A stretch of 64,000 bases of DNA, from positions 62,001-126,000 of the forward strand of contig NZ_JADKPO010000001.1 in NCBI RefSeq assembly GCF_015352445.1, given 5' to 3'. The notes below the pieces were generated by a model. It did no database searches. It had not been told where the DNA came from and saw only the letters and a program-made list of their open reading frames with translations. A program made the position numbers and the translations under genes. Shown piece by piece: positions 33,627 to 41,768 of this stretch. Position 1 is the first letter of the stretch; every line of letters starts with the position of its first letter. The DNA is from Nocardioides agariphilus (GTDB lineage Bacteria; Actinomycetota; Actinomycetes; Propionibacteriales; Nocardioidaceae).

Positions 33627-35614
33627 AGGGCCACCACCACGAGCACGACGACCAGTGCAAAGAACGAGTAGGCCAGGTAGCGGTGGATACTGCCGTTCTG
33701 CAGCCGGCGACCGGCGACACCGAGCCGCTCGACCAGGGTCAGCATCGGTCGGTACATCCGGTCCTCGACCAGGTCGACGACGTGCTGGTGGAACTGGACC
33801 CGCTCGACGAGGTAGCGGGACTCGCCGGCATGGGTCACCACGACGTCGCGCTCGGGTCGCAGCGCGTCGTCGAAGACCCGGGTCAACGGTTCGGCGTACG
33901 ACGTCGCGGTGTACTGCATCCGCGCGCTGGCCCGCACTCCACCGCCGCCCCAGGCCAGCTCGACCTCGCGTCGGGGCACCTTCCGGGCAGCCGCCTTCGC
34001 GATCAGTGCGACGGCGGTCACCATCACGCCGACCAGGACCAGAACGGCGAGCGGCTCGAGCCGGGCGCCGAGGTGCGTGAACCCAACCTGGGTGACCGCG
34101 GAACCGGCGGGAAGCCCCACGGCCCGGGCCGCGGCCTGGGCGAGTGCACCTGGGACCAGGCCGAGTATCAGCACGACGCATGCCGCTATGAGCATCGCGG
34201 CCCGCATGCTCGGCGACGCCTCGTGTGCCTGGGCCGCACCGTCGGAGCGGGCGCGGGCGAGGAACGCGATGCCGTAGGCCTTGACGAAGGTGACCAGCGC
34301 GAGGCCCGCAGTGAGGGCGACCACGCTGACCGCGATCGGCATGGTCACGGCAACCATCCGGTCGTGCGGCCGGCCACCGTGGATCACCGCCTGCAGCAGG
34401 GTCCACTCGGCCACGAAGCCGGCGGTCACCGGCAGGGCGGCGGCACCCAGCGCACCGATGCCGAACGCCGTCGCCGTGACCGGGAGTCGCGAGACGAGTC
34501 CACCCATCCGGTCCAGGTCGCGCTCACCGGTGGCGTGCAGCACCGAGCCGGCCCCGAGGAACAGGGTCGCCTTGAACGCGGCGTGGCTGGCGACCAGCAG
34601 CAGGCAGGCGAGGAGGGCGGCGTCGCCGGCCGCGGACACCTGATGGGCACGCAGTATCAGGGCCGTGCCCAGGGCCAGGAAGATGAGGCCGATGTTCTCC
34701 GTGGTCGAGTAGCCCAGCAGCCGCTTGAGGTCGCTCGCGACGGATGCCTGCAAGATGCCGTACACCGCGGAGACGGCCCCGAGACCGACCACGACCGCGC
34801 CCCACCAGGCGGGTCCCCCGGGCATCAGCCGGATCGAGACCAGCAGCACACCGTAGACCCCCATCTTGACCATGGCCGCGCTCATCACCGCCGACACGTG
34901 ACTGGGGGCCGCCGGATGGGCGCGCGGGAGCCACACGTGCACCGGCACGACGCCCGCCTTGGTGGCGAACCCGGCGACCAGCAGCAGGAACGCGACCGCC
35001 GCGGTTCTGGATGTGGGGTCGACCCGGCTCATCGACGCCCAGTCGATGCCGCCCCCCGCGTGGGCCAGCACGGTGAACCCCAGGAGGACGAGGACGAAGC
35101 TCAGGTGCGTCATGGCGGCATACCAGAGGGCCGCAGTGCGGACCTCGGCGCGCCCGGCATGCTCGGTGAGCACCAAGACCGTGGACGCCAACGCCATCAG
35201 CTCCCACATGAGCAGGAAGGACACGAGATCCCCGGCCGCGGGGACCAGCTGCATGGCACCCAGGAACACCGCGAGTGCGACCCAGGAGGTTCGCGACGCC
35301 GCCGGGCCGCTCGCGTATCCGATCGCGAACACGGCAGCCACCGCGCCGACCGCACCTGCGACGACCATGAAGAACCCGCCCAGCGGGGTCGGATCGAGGG
35401 TGACCGGACCGAGCGACAACGCGGTGGGCAGTTCGACCACGCCGTGCCGGCCGGCCAGCGCCCAGGCGCCGGTCAGCACACCTGCGAGACCGAGCAGGGC
35501 CGACAGGACGCCGGCCAGTAGCGAGCGCAGCCGCGGAGGGGCTGCGATCGCGGCCACGACGCCCGCCAGGACCAGGACCAGCTGGGTGTCGAGAGCGAGC
35601 TCGACGGGAGTCAC
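33623..35614 (-). CDS. hyfB: NuoL/HyfB-like proton-translocating membrane subunit
   Basis: The protein has 663 residues and about 15-16 helices. Conserved parts are LMWELMALASTVLVL, TKAGVVPVHVWLPRAHPAAP, SDLKRLLGYSTTENIGLIF and SHAAFKATLFLGAGSV. The C-terminal soluble stretch and last helix follow the HyfB pattern rather than NuoL. The GTG start overlaps the small-subunit stop (GTGA). Confidence 0.9.
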   Translation of the reverse strand: MTPVELALDTQLVLVLAGVVAAIAAPPRLRSLLAGVLSALLGLAGVLTGAWALAGRHGVVELPTALSLGPVTLDPTPLGGFFMVVAGAVGAVAAVFAIGYASGPAASRTSWVALAVFLGAMQLVPAAGDLVSFLLMWELMALASTVLVLTEHAGRAEVRTAALWYAAMTHLSFVLVLLGFTVLAHAGGGIDWASMSRVDPTSRTAAVAFLLLVAGFATKAGVVPVHVWLPRAHPAAPSHVSAVMSAAMVKMGVYGVLLVSIRLMPGGPAWWGAVVVGLGAVSAVYGILQASVASDLKRLLGYSTTENIGLIFLALGTALILRAHQVSAAGDAALLACLLLVASHAAFKATLFLGAGSVLHATGERDLDRMGGLVSRLPVTATAFGIGALGAAALPVTAGFVAEWTLLQAVIHGGRPHDRMVAVTMPIAVSVVALTAGLALVTFVKAYGIAFLARARSDGAAQAHEASPSMRAAMLIAACVVLILGLVPGALAQAAARAVGLPAGSAVTQVGFTHLGARLEPLAVLVLVGVMVTAVALIAKAAARKVPRREVELAWGGGGVRASARMQYTATSYAEPLTRVFDDALRPERDVVVTHAGESRYLVERVQFHQHVVDLVEDRMYRPMLTLVERLGVAGRRLQNGSIHRYLAYSFFALVVVLVVVAL

Positions 35615-36099
35615 TTCCCGGTCACCTGCCGCAGTGCCTCGACGATGGCGGACGGCTCCGGCGGGCAGCCGGGAACCTCGAGGTCGACGTCGACGGCGTC
35701 GCTCGCTGAGCCAGCAACGCCGTACGCGCCGGCGAACCGGCCGCAGTTGCGCGCACAGTCGCCGACCGCCAACACCACTCGCGGCCGCGGTGTCGCCTCC
35801 ACGGTACGACGCAGCGGCTCGAGCATGTTGTGGGTGACCACGCCGGTGACCAGCACGACGTCGGCGTGCCGGGGCGAGGCCACCAGACGCGCGCCGTACC
35901 GCTCGGCGTCGTAGACCGGGCCGAACGCCGCGCCCAGCTCGATCTCGCAGCCGTTGCAGGAGCCGGCGTCGACGTGGCGAACCTGGGCGCTTCCCCGCAG
36001 GACCCGTGGCATTCCTGACAGGGGTTCGGGTGCCGGCGGTGCGAGTTCCGCGACCCTGCCGGTCCTGCCGATCAGCCGAGCGAGGCCGAGCAGGCTCAT
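35611..36099 (-). CDS. hyfI: NuoB/HyfI-like [4Fe-4S] small subunit
   Basis: The protein has 162 residues. All four ligands of the N2-type cluster are present: C48 and C51 (GSCNGCE), C115 (VGDC) and C145 (VPGCPPEP). Electrons can therefore still reach the membrane arm although the partner large subunit lacks NiFe cysteines. Its ATG overlaps the adenylate kinase stop (ATGA). Mycobacterial counterpart: Rv0082. No HyfA/HyfH-type ferredoxin subunit is encoded in the operon. Confidence 0.9.
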   Translation of the reverse strand: MSLLGLARLIGRTGRVAELAPPAPEPLSGMPRVLRGSAQVRHVDAGSCNGCEIELGAAFGPVYDAERYGARLVASPRHADVVLVTGVVTHNMLEPLRRTVEATPRPRVVLAVGDCARNCGRFAGAYGVAGSASDAVDVDLEVPGCPPEPSAIVEALRQVTGK

Positions 36100-36668
36100 C
36101 GGGACAGCCGGTCGAGCGTGGCGGCGATCCGGCCGGCGACCTCCTCGACGGAACCGAGCCCGTCGACGCGCACCAGGATGCCCCGTGCGTCGTACTCATC
36201 GGTCAACCGGGCCGTCTCCTGCGCGTAGATCTCCTGGCGGCGGCGGATGACGTCCTCGGTATCGTCGCTGCGGCCTTCGGCCCGGGCACGCATCAGAAGT
36301 CGATCAACGAGTAGGGACACCTCGGCGGTCAGCAGGACGACGGCGTCGAGCGCCTCCCCTCGCTCCTCGAGGACCGCGTCAAGCACCTTGACCTGCTCGA
36401 GGGTGCGCGGGTAGCCGTCGAGAAGGAAGCCCTGCGCACAGTCGCGGCGCCGCACGCGGTCGCGAACCAGGTCGTTGGTGACTTCGTCCGGTACGTACTC
36501 ACCGCCGTCCAGGTACCGCCGCACGACGAGACCCAACGGGGTCCCGGCTGCGACGTTGGCGCGGAACATGTCACCGGTCGAGACCACGGGTACGCCGTAC
36601 CGCTCGGCGATCGCGCGGGCCTGCGTTCCCTTGCCGGCCCCCGGGGGCCCCATGATCAACATGCGCAT
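36096..36668 (-). CDS. adenylate kinase family protein inside the complex operon
   Basis: The protein has 190 residues. The P-loop is GPPGAGKGTQA near residue 7, followed by VSTGDMFRANVAAGTPLG and QGFLLDGYPRTLEQ. The LID is short, as in many actinobacterial short-type kinases. ATG 36668 is preferred after AAAGGAAG. Its end overlaps the small-subunit gene, so it is a true operon member. It is probably a second adenylate kinase (the housekeeping adk normally lies in the ribosomal secY region). Energy-charge buffering is a guess. Confidence 0.88.
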   Translation of the reverse strand: MRMLIMGPPGAGKGTQARAIAERYGVPVVSTGDMFRANVAAGTPLGLVVRRYLDGGEYVPDEVTNDLVRDRVRRRDCAQGFLLDGYPRTLEQVKVLDAVLEERGEALDAVVLLTAEVSLLVDRLLMRARAEGRSDDTEDVIRRRQEIYAQETARLTDEYDARGILVRVDGLGSVEEVAGRIAATLDRLSR

Positions 36669-36703
36669 GTGTGATTGCTTCCTTTCGACAGGTTCACGCA
36701 GAC

Positions 36704-37048
36704 TCACGCCCTGGTCTGCCGACCAGGCGGGGTCAGCTCGGGCTCGAGGTCGACCTGTGCCGCGGCCAGACCCGACAGGATCCGACGGGCCGCGAGCAGC
36801 AGGTCGCGCATCTCCGGCGCACGCAGCGAGTACACGACCTCGCCATCGCGACGGCTCGAGACCACCAGGGAGGTGCGCCTGAGCACCGCGAGCTGCTGCG
36901 AGAGGTTGCTCGCCTCGATCGCGATCTCATCGAGCAGTTCGTGCACGGCGTGGTCACGCTCGCTGAGCAGCTCGAGGATGCGAATCCGGGCCGGGTGGCC
37001 CAAGGTGCGGAAGAACTCCGCCTTCGCCTGGTACAGCGGCACAGACAT
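36704..37048 (-). CDS. ArsR-family regulator (Rv0081-like)
   Basis: The protein has 114 residues, the same length as mycobacterial Rv0081, which also heads a hydrogenase-4-like operon and is a hub of the hypoxia response. The winged helix-turn-helix is HELLDEIAIEASNLSQQLAV, with LRRTSLVVSSRRDGEVVYSL as the wing. No metal-binding cysteines are seen. GGAGG lies four bases before ATG 37048. A palindrome 41 bp upstream is the likely operator. Confidence 0.85.
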   Translation of the reverse strand: MSVPLYQAKAEFFRTLGHPARIRILELLSERDHAVHELLDEIAIEASNLSQQLAVLRRTSLVVSSRRDGEVVYSLRAPEMRDLLLAARRILSGLAAAQVDLEPELTPPGRQTRA

Positions 37049-37088
37049 CAGACCTCCGATCGACGATCGAATACCCAGACACTTTGTC

Positions 37089-37108
37089 ATATGAAGAAGT
37101 CTTCATCA
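37089..37108. promoter_or_regulatory. inverted repeat, candidate operator of the Rv0081-like regulator
   Basis: The core ATGAAGA-AG-TCTTCAT (37091-37106) has seven-base arms and a two-base centre, the 12-2-12-like layout common to ArsR/SmtB sites. It is upstream of the regulator gene, within AT-rich DNA that otherwise belongs to the start of the transposase remnant. Confidence 0.45.
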
Positions 37109-37140
37109 AGTCAGGCACCTGGCAGCAGCCGCGAGGCGCC

Positions 37141-37341
37141 GTGGTCCGCACCTCAGTCGACGACATCGCCGACATCTACGGCTCGGAGTGGGCGGCGATG
37201 AGCAAGGTCGCAGAGCTGCTCGGGGTCGGCACGTCGGAGACGGTGCGCAAGTGGTGCCGGCAGGCCGAGGTCGACGCCGGCAGGCGGCCCGTCCTCACGA
37301 CCGAGGAGCCGGCGGAGCTGAAGCGGTCAAAGCGCGCTTGA
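37141..37341 (+). pseudogene. IS3-family transposase OrfA remnant
   Basis: The frame reads SEWAAMSKVAELLGVGTSET, then VRKWCRQAEVDAGRRPVLTTEE and PAELKRSKRA. This is the helix-turn-helix and linker of IS3-type OrfA proteins. The N-terminus is only partly kept and the coiled-coil C-terminus and OrfB are absent. No terminal inverted repeats are visible. It marks an old insertion at the head of the complex operon. Confidence 0.6.
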
Positions 37342-37385
37342 GCTCGGCGTCCAGCCGCCGAGGATCGCCGAGTGGCGCGTTCCAA

Positions 37386-38138
37386 CTATCCAGCGCGTCC
37401 GATCGTGAACGCGGTCAGGAATCCCAGGGTGGCGATGAGGCCGGCGTAGAGATGCGTGCGCTCGAAAGCTTCGGGGATCATCGTGTCGGCGACCATAGTC
37501 AGGATCGCTCCGGCGGCGAGCGCGGTGATGGCGGCCACCAACTCGGCCGAGGCTCCTTGGAGCAGAAGGCAGCCGAGGAGTCCGGCGAGTCCGCTGGCGA
37601 CGGCAACGCCGATCCAGACGCCGAAGACGTAGCGGGCTGGGCGTCCGTTGCGTTTCATTCCGGCCGCGCTGGAGAGCCCCTCGGGGAGGTTGGAGATGAA
37701 GATCGCCGCCAACACCGGGATGCCTATGCCGTTTCCGCCCAGGAGCGAGAGGCCGAGAACCACGGACTCGGGGATCCCGTCGAGGAGGGCCCCGATCGCG
37801 ATCGCGGAGCCGCTCCCGCCCTGTTCTACCTCACTGGGCTGTTGATCCCCTGAGCGCTTGCGGTGGCGGGCTCCTCGTCTGGCCAGCACCACATTGGCGA
37901 GAAGGTAGGCGACCGCGCCGACCAGGAACCCGAGCACGGTGGCCGTGAGACCACCCTTGGTCTCGGCCTCGTCCACCAGGTCGAACGCCAGCGCGGAGAT
38001 CAGCACTCCAGCTCCGAAGGCCATGACCGAGGCCACGATGCGCTGTGGAACCTCGATCAGCCAGGCCACCCCCGCGCCCACGACGAGGGCGCCCCCCGCG
38101 GCCAGGCCCCACAGGCCGGCTTGCAGCCAGATCGGCAT
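37386..38138 (-). CDS. ZIP-family metal transporter
   Basis: The protein has 250 residues with about eight helices. The metal-path motifs are AIGALLDGIPESVVLGLSLL (helix 4) and FISNLPEGLSSAAGM (helix 5), and a short His/Arg loop RGARHRKRSG separates the halves. It would import zinc or a similar divalent ion. It lies downstream of the MarR gene on the same strand with 33 bp between, so it may be co-regulated. Confidence 0.85.
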   Translation of the reverse strand: MPIWLQAGLWGLAAGGALVVGAGVAWLIEVPQRIVASVMAFGAGVLISALAFDLVDEAETKGGLTATVLGFLVGAVAYLLANVVLARRGARHRKRSGDQQPSEVEQGGSGSAIAIGALLDGIPESVVLGLSLLGGNGIGIPVLAAIFISNLPEGLSSAAGMKRNGRPARYVFGVWIGVAVASGLAGLLGCLLLQGASAELVAAITALAAGAILTMVADTMIPEAFERTHLYAGLIATLGFLTAFTIGRAG

Positions 38139-38171
38139 CTCAACCAGCTTTCTGGGGCGCGATGATCGGTC

Positions 38172-38681
38172 TCACAGGATGTGCGCGGTCCACTGCGCCT
38201 CGCCGACTTCGTTCGCGGCTTCACCGAAGGCGGTGAGTGCGGTGATGGCAGCCTCGACGTCGTCGGGCGACATGTGGCTGAGGATGCGTCGGACCTCGTG
38301 CCGTCGGTGAGCTCGGACGGTCTCCAGGAGCTCGCGTCCCGAAGCCGTCAAGGACACCTCGACGGCTCGCCCGTCGGTGGTCGACCGGTCGCGGGAGACC
38401 AGCCCCAGCTTCTGGAGCCGGTCGCACAGCCGGCTGGCGTTGGACGCGTTCACCTCCAGCTGTCCGGCCAGGGTCCCGACGGTCTGGTCTCCCCCCGTCG
38501 CCAGCAGGACGAGCAGGCGGTGCTGGACCAGCGTCACCTCGACCGGCGCGGCGTTGACGGAGCGAACGGCGGTCCCCACGAGTGCCCGGCTGACGGTGAT
38601 GAACGCGTCGGCCAGCGCGTCGGCCAGCGCGTCGTCCAGCGCGTCGTCCACCGCCGGGGACGCCGGCGTCCGCTTGGTCAT
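38172..38681 (-). CDS. MarR-family transcriptional regulator
   Basis: The protein has 169 residues. The helix-turn-helix is VGTLAGQLEVNASNASRLCD and the wing RSTTDGRAVEVSLT. The N-terminus contains DDALDDALADALADAF, encoded by four tandem 12-bp units, which may vary in number between strains. A perfect inverted repeat at 38723-38740 lies between this gene and the divergent molybdopterin oxidoreductase, so it probably represses both. Confidence 0.88.
   Translation of the reverse strand: MTKRTPASPAVDDALDDALADALADAFITVSRALVGTAVRSVNAAPVEVTLVQHRLLVLLATGGDQTVGTLAGQLEVNASNASRLCDRLQKLGLVSRDRSTTDGRAVEVSLTASGRELLETVRAHRRHEVRRILSHMSPDDVEAAITALTAFGEAANEVGEAQWTAHIL
38605..38652. repeat. four 12-bp tandem repeats inside the marR gene
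   Basis: The units are GCGTCGGCCAGC twice, then GCGTCGTCCAGC and GCGTCGTCCACC. Each adds four residues (A/D-D-A-L) to the N-terminal acidic helix of the regulator without breaking the frame. Confidence 0.8.
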
Positions 38682-38722
38682 GGGTGCCTTTCAGGGCGCG
38701 TGCTTTCCTTGCCGTGAAGCAT

Positions 38723-38740
38723 ACATGCGCAAGCGCATGT
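38723..38740. promoter_or_regulatory. MarR operator, perfect inverted repeat
   Basis: ACATGCGC-AA-GCGCATGT has eight-base arms and lies between the divergent marR (start 38681) and molybdopterin oxidoreductase (start 38770) genes. Position and symmetry fit a MarR dimer site. Confidence 0.65.
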
Positions 38741-38769
38741 TTTTCGGAGGCTAGGGGTACTGGGACCGC

Positions 38770-41304
38770 ATGAGCACGAACAGCACGACCTCGGACAGGG
38801 TGGCGAAGGTCTTCGGAGAGCCGACCCCGCACCGGCGCGGGACGGTGTGGCCGGCCAGGGTCGACCAGTACCTCGACGAAGGCATCGATGAGCGGGACGT
38901 CGACCGGTGGGTCCAGTCGGCGTGCCTGCTGTGCAGCAACGGATGTGGCGCCGACATCGCGGTCAAGGACGGACGCATGGTCGGCATCCGCGGGCGGGCG
39001 GGCGACACCGTGAGCCACGGACGCCTGGGCCCGAAGGGCTTGTACGGCAGTACGCCGTGGGCATCGTCCCCCGACCGTCTCACCCGTCCGCTGGTCCGGG
39101 AGGACGGCCGGCTGGTCGAGACCGACTGGGACACCGCGATGGGCCGCATCGTGGAGGTGAGCAAGAGGCTCCTCGCCGAGAAGGGCCCGTTGAGCCACGG
39201 CTTCTACACCTCCGGCCAGCTGTTCCTGGAGGAGTACTACACCCTCGCCGTGATCGGGAAGGCCGGGCTCGGAACGCCGCACATGGACGGCAACACCCGG
39301 CTGTGCACCGCAACCAGTGCGGCGGCGTTCAAGGAGTCGTTCGGCGCTGACGGTCAGCCCGGGTCCTACACCGACATCGAGCACTGCGACGCGATCTTCC
39401 TCTACGGCCACAACATGCCGGAGACACAGACCGTGCTCTGGACCCGCATCCTGGACCGCACGCGCGGGGAGGATCCGCCTCGGATCGTCTGCGTGGACCC
39501 CCGACGCACCGCCGTCGCCGAGGAAGCGCTGCGCACCGGGGGCGTCCACCTCGCGCCCCGTGTCGGCACCAACCTGGCGTTGATGAACGGCCTCGTCCGT
39601 GAGCTGTTCGTTCACGACTGGATCACTCACGAGTGGGTCGCCGAGCACACCGTCGGCGTCGACAAGCTCCGCGAGACCGTGGAGCCCTACACCCCTGAAC
39701 ACGTCGCCGACATCTGCGGGATCGACCCCGACGACCTGCGCTCCGCCGCCCGCATCTTCGGGGAGAGCGAGAACGTGCTCTCCACGGTCCTGCAGGGCTT
39801 CTACCAGTCCCATCAGGCCACCGCGTCCTCGGTGGCGGTGCACAACCTGCACCTGCTGCGCGGGATGATCGGGCGTCCCGGCGCCGGGGTGCTGCAGATG
39901 AACGGGCAGCCCACCGCGCAGAACAACCGGGAGTGCGGCGCCGACGGAGACCTACCGGGCTTTCGCAACTGGGACAACCTCGACCACGTCCGGCAGCTGG
40001 CCGACGCGTGGAACGTGGACGTGATGACGATCCCGCACTGGGCGCCGCCCACCCACGCCATGCAGATCATGTCCTACGCCGAGACAGGGTCGATCGGGTT
40101 CTTGTGGATCTCGGCCACCAACCCGGCCGTGTCGATGCCGGAGTCCGCGCGGATCCGCAAGATCCTCGCCGGCGACCAGTGCTTCACCGTGGTCCAGGAC
40201 CTGTTCCTCACCGAGACCGCGGAGCTGGCCGACGTCGTCCTGCCGGCGGCGGGATGGGGTGAGAAGACGGGTTGCTTCACCAACGTCAACCGCGTCGTGC
40301 ATCTCTCCGAGCAGGCGGTCGAGCCCCCGGGTGAGGCGCGCAGCGACCTCGACATCTTCTTGATGTACGCCGACGCGATGGGCTTCACCGACCGCGACGG
40401 TGCCCCCGTGGTCCCGTGGCGCACCCCGGAAGAGGCGTTCGACGCATGGGCCGCGGTCACCGCCGGCCGCCCCGTCGACTACACCGGCCTGTCCTACGCC
40501 AAGCTTCGCGGCCCCTCCGGGATCCCCTGGCCGGTCAACGCCGAGCACCCCGACGGGACCGACCGGCTGTACGCCGACGCGATCTTCCCCACCGACACCG
40601 ACTACTGCGAGACCTACGGCCACGACCTCATCACCGGCGGCACGGTCAGCGAACAGGAACACCGCGCCATGGCTCCGGCCGGACGCGCCTACCTCAAGGG
40701 CGCGCCGTACACCCCCGCGCACGAGACACCCAGCGATGAGTACCCCCTCTTGTTCACCACGGGCCGGACCGTCTTTCAGTTCCACACCCGCACCAAGACC
40801 GGCCGGGCACGCTCCCTGGACCAGGCGGCGCCCGATGCCTGGGTCGAGCTCTCGCCCGCCGACGCCGGCCCGCTCGGCATCAGCGAGGGCGACTGGGTGC
40901 GGGTCGAGTCGCCGCGGGGTGCGATCGAGGTACGGGCTCGCATCGGCCGCGTCATGCAGGGGGCGGTGTTCGCGCCGTTCCACTACGGACATTGGAACCC
41001 CGACGACCTCGTCGACGCCGAGCACCGCACCGCGAACGAGCTCACCATGACCGTCTGGGACCCGGTGTCCAAGCAACCGTCGTTCAAGACCGCCGCCTGC
41101 CGCGTCACGCGCCTGCGAGCCGGTGACGGTCCCGCGCCGGCCCCCACCAACACCGCGTCGGCTCCCGCCTCCGGCGCGAACGACGTCGAGGCCAGGGTGC
41201 CGGCGACCGGCGGTGGGTCTGCGACCTCGAGCCGGGTTCTCGCCGAGACGCCGGGCTACGCGCTCGACCCCAGCCAGATCGAGTCCGGCAGGGAGGACCA
41301 CTGA
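38770..41304 (+). CDS. molybdopterin oxidoreductase (formate dehydrogenase/nitrate reductase-like)
   Basis: The protein has 844 residues of the DMSO reductase superfamily. The N-terminal cluster motif has C52, C55 and C59 (ACLLCSNGCG) but the fourth ligand position is Gly87 (HGRLGPKGLYG), a feature I recall from related mycobacterial proteins. C179 in GNTRLCTATS is the likely molybdenum ligand. The C-terminal molydopterin domain is complete (PLLFTTGRTVFQFHTRTKTG). Formate is a plausible substrate given the formate-hydrogenlyase-like operon 2 kb away, but nitrate or another oxyanion is possible. No in-frame TGA (selenocysteine) occurs. Confidence 0.8.
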   Translation: MSTNSTTSDRVAKVFGEPTPHRRGTVWPARVDQYLDEGIDERDVDRWVQSACLLCSNGCGADIAVKDGRMVGIRGRAGDTVSHGRLGPKGLYGSTPWASSPDRLTRPLVREDGRLVETDWDTAMGRIVEVSKRLLAEKGPLSHGFYTSGQLFLEEYYTLAVIGKAGLGTPHMDGNTRLCTATSAAAFKESFGADGQPGSYTDIEHCDAIFLYGHNMPETQTVLWTRILDRTRGEDPPRIVCVDPRRTAVAEEALRTGGVHLAPRVGTNLALMNGLVRELFVHDWITHEWVAEHTVGVDKLRETVEPYTPEHVADICGIDPDDLRSAARIFGESENVLSTVLQGFYQSHQATASSVAVHNLHLLRGMIGRPGAGVLQMNGQPTAQNNRECGADGDLPGFRNWDNLDHVRQLADAWNVDVMTIPHWAPPTHAMQIMSYAETGSIGFLWISATNPAVSMPESARIRKILAGDQCFTVVQDLFLTETAELADVVLPAAGWGEKTGCFTNVNRVVHLSEQAVEPPGEARSDLDIFLMYADAMGFTDRDGAPVVPWRTPEEAFDAWAAVTAGRPVDYTGLSYAKLRGPSGIPWPVNAEHPDGTDRLYADAIFPTDTDYCETYGHDLITGGTVSEQEHRAMAPAGRAYLKGAPYTPAHETPSDEYPLLFTTGRTVFQFHTRTKTGRARSLDQAAPDAWVELSPADAGPLGISEGDWVRVESPRGAIEVRARIGRVMQGAVFAPFHYGHWNPDDLVDAEHRTANELTMTVWDPVSKQPSFKTAACRVTRLRAGDGPAPAPTNTASAPASGANDVEARVPATGGGSATSSRVLAETPGYALDPSQIESGREDH

Positions 41305-41768
41305 TGCCGCACCTCTCGACGTACGTCGCCCTGGCCGACCACAGCGAGCAGACACTCGCCGACTCCCTGCGGGCGGTGGCCGAGGGCCATGCCCGGCAGG
41401 CCGACGTGTTCCACACCTGCAACACCCTGGCCGGCTGGAGCGACCAGCATCGCCAGGACCTCGCACCCGTGGTCGAGCGGTACGGCGAGCAGGAGGACGT
41501 CGACGAGCCCGAGCGCCTGCGCGCGGACGCCCTGACCAGCACCCGCGAGGGCGAGATCGGACTGCTGCGTGACCTTCAGGACCTGCACCTGCTGGCCACC
41601 TTGGTGCACAGCACCTGGACCGTGATCGCCCAGGGCGCCCAGGGCCTTCGTGACCAACAGCTGCTCGACGTGGCTACCTCCAGCAGGGAGGAGACCACTC
41701 GACAGCTGACCTGGCTGACGACCCGGATGAAGCAGGCTGCCCCGCAAGCACTGATCGTCGCCCCATGA
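41304..41768 (+). CDS. uncharacterised helical protein coupled to the molybdoenzyme
   Basis: The protein has 154 residues, nearly all predicted helix, rich in His and Gln (YVALADHSEQTLADSLRAVA, HARQADVFHTCNTLAGWSDQ). The layout of His and Glu could suit a ferritin-like or hemerythrin-like bundle, but the pattern is not decisive. Its ATG overlaps the molybdoenzyme stop (TGATG) and its end overlaps the glucoamylase gene (ATGA), so it is translated with both. No function is assigned. Confidence 0.6.
   Translation: MPHLSTYVALADHSEQTLADSLRAVAEGHARQADVFHTCNTLAGWSDQHRQDLAPVVERYGEQEDVDEPERLRADALTSTREGEIGLLRDLQDLHLLATLVHSTWTVIAQGAQGLRDQQLLDVATSSREETTRQLTWLTTRMKQAAPQALIVAP

Noticed and set aside
33512-35521. 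669-codon open frame on the plus strand
   Set aside because: Shadow of the HyfB gene; the translation is rich in His, Gln and Asp and lacks motifs.
29123-36099. True [NiFe] hydrogenase
   Set aside because: The large subunit has no cysteine at L1 or L2, and no maturation genes are present.
38770-41304. Selenocysteine-containing formate dehydrogenase
   Set aside because: The catalytic position is Cys179 and there is no in-frame TGA.
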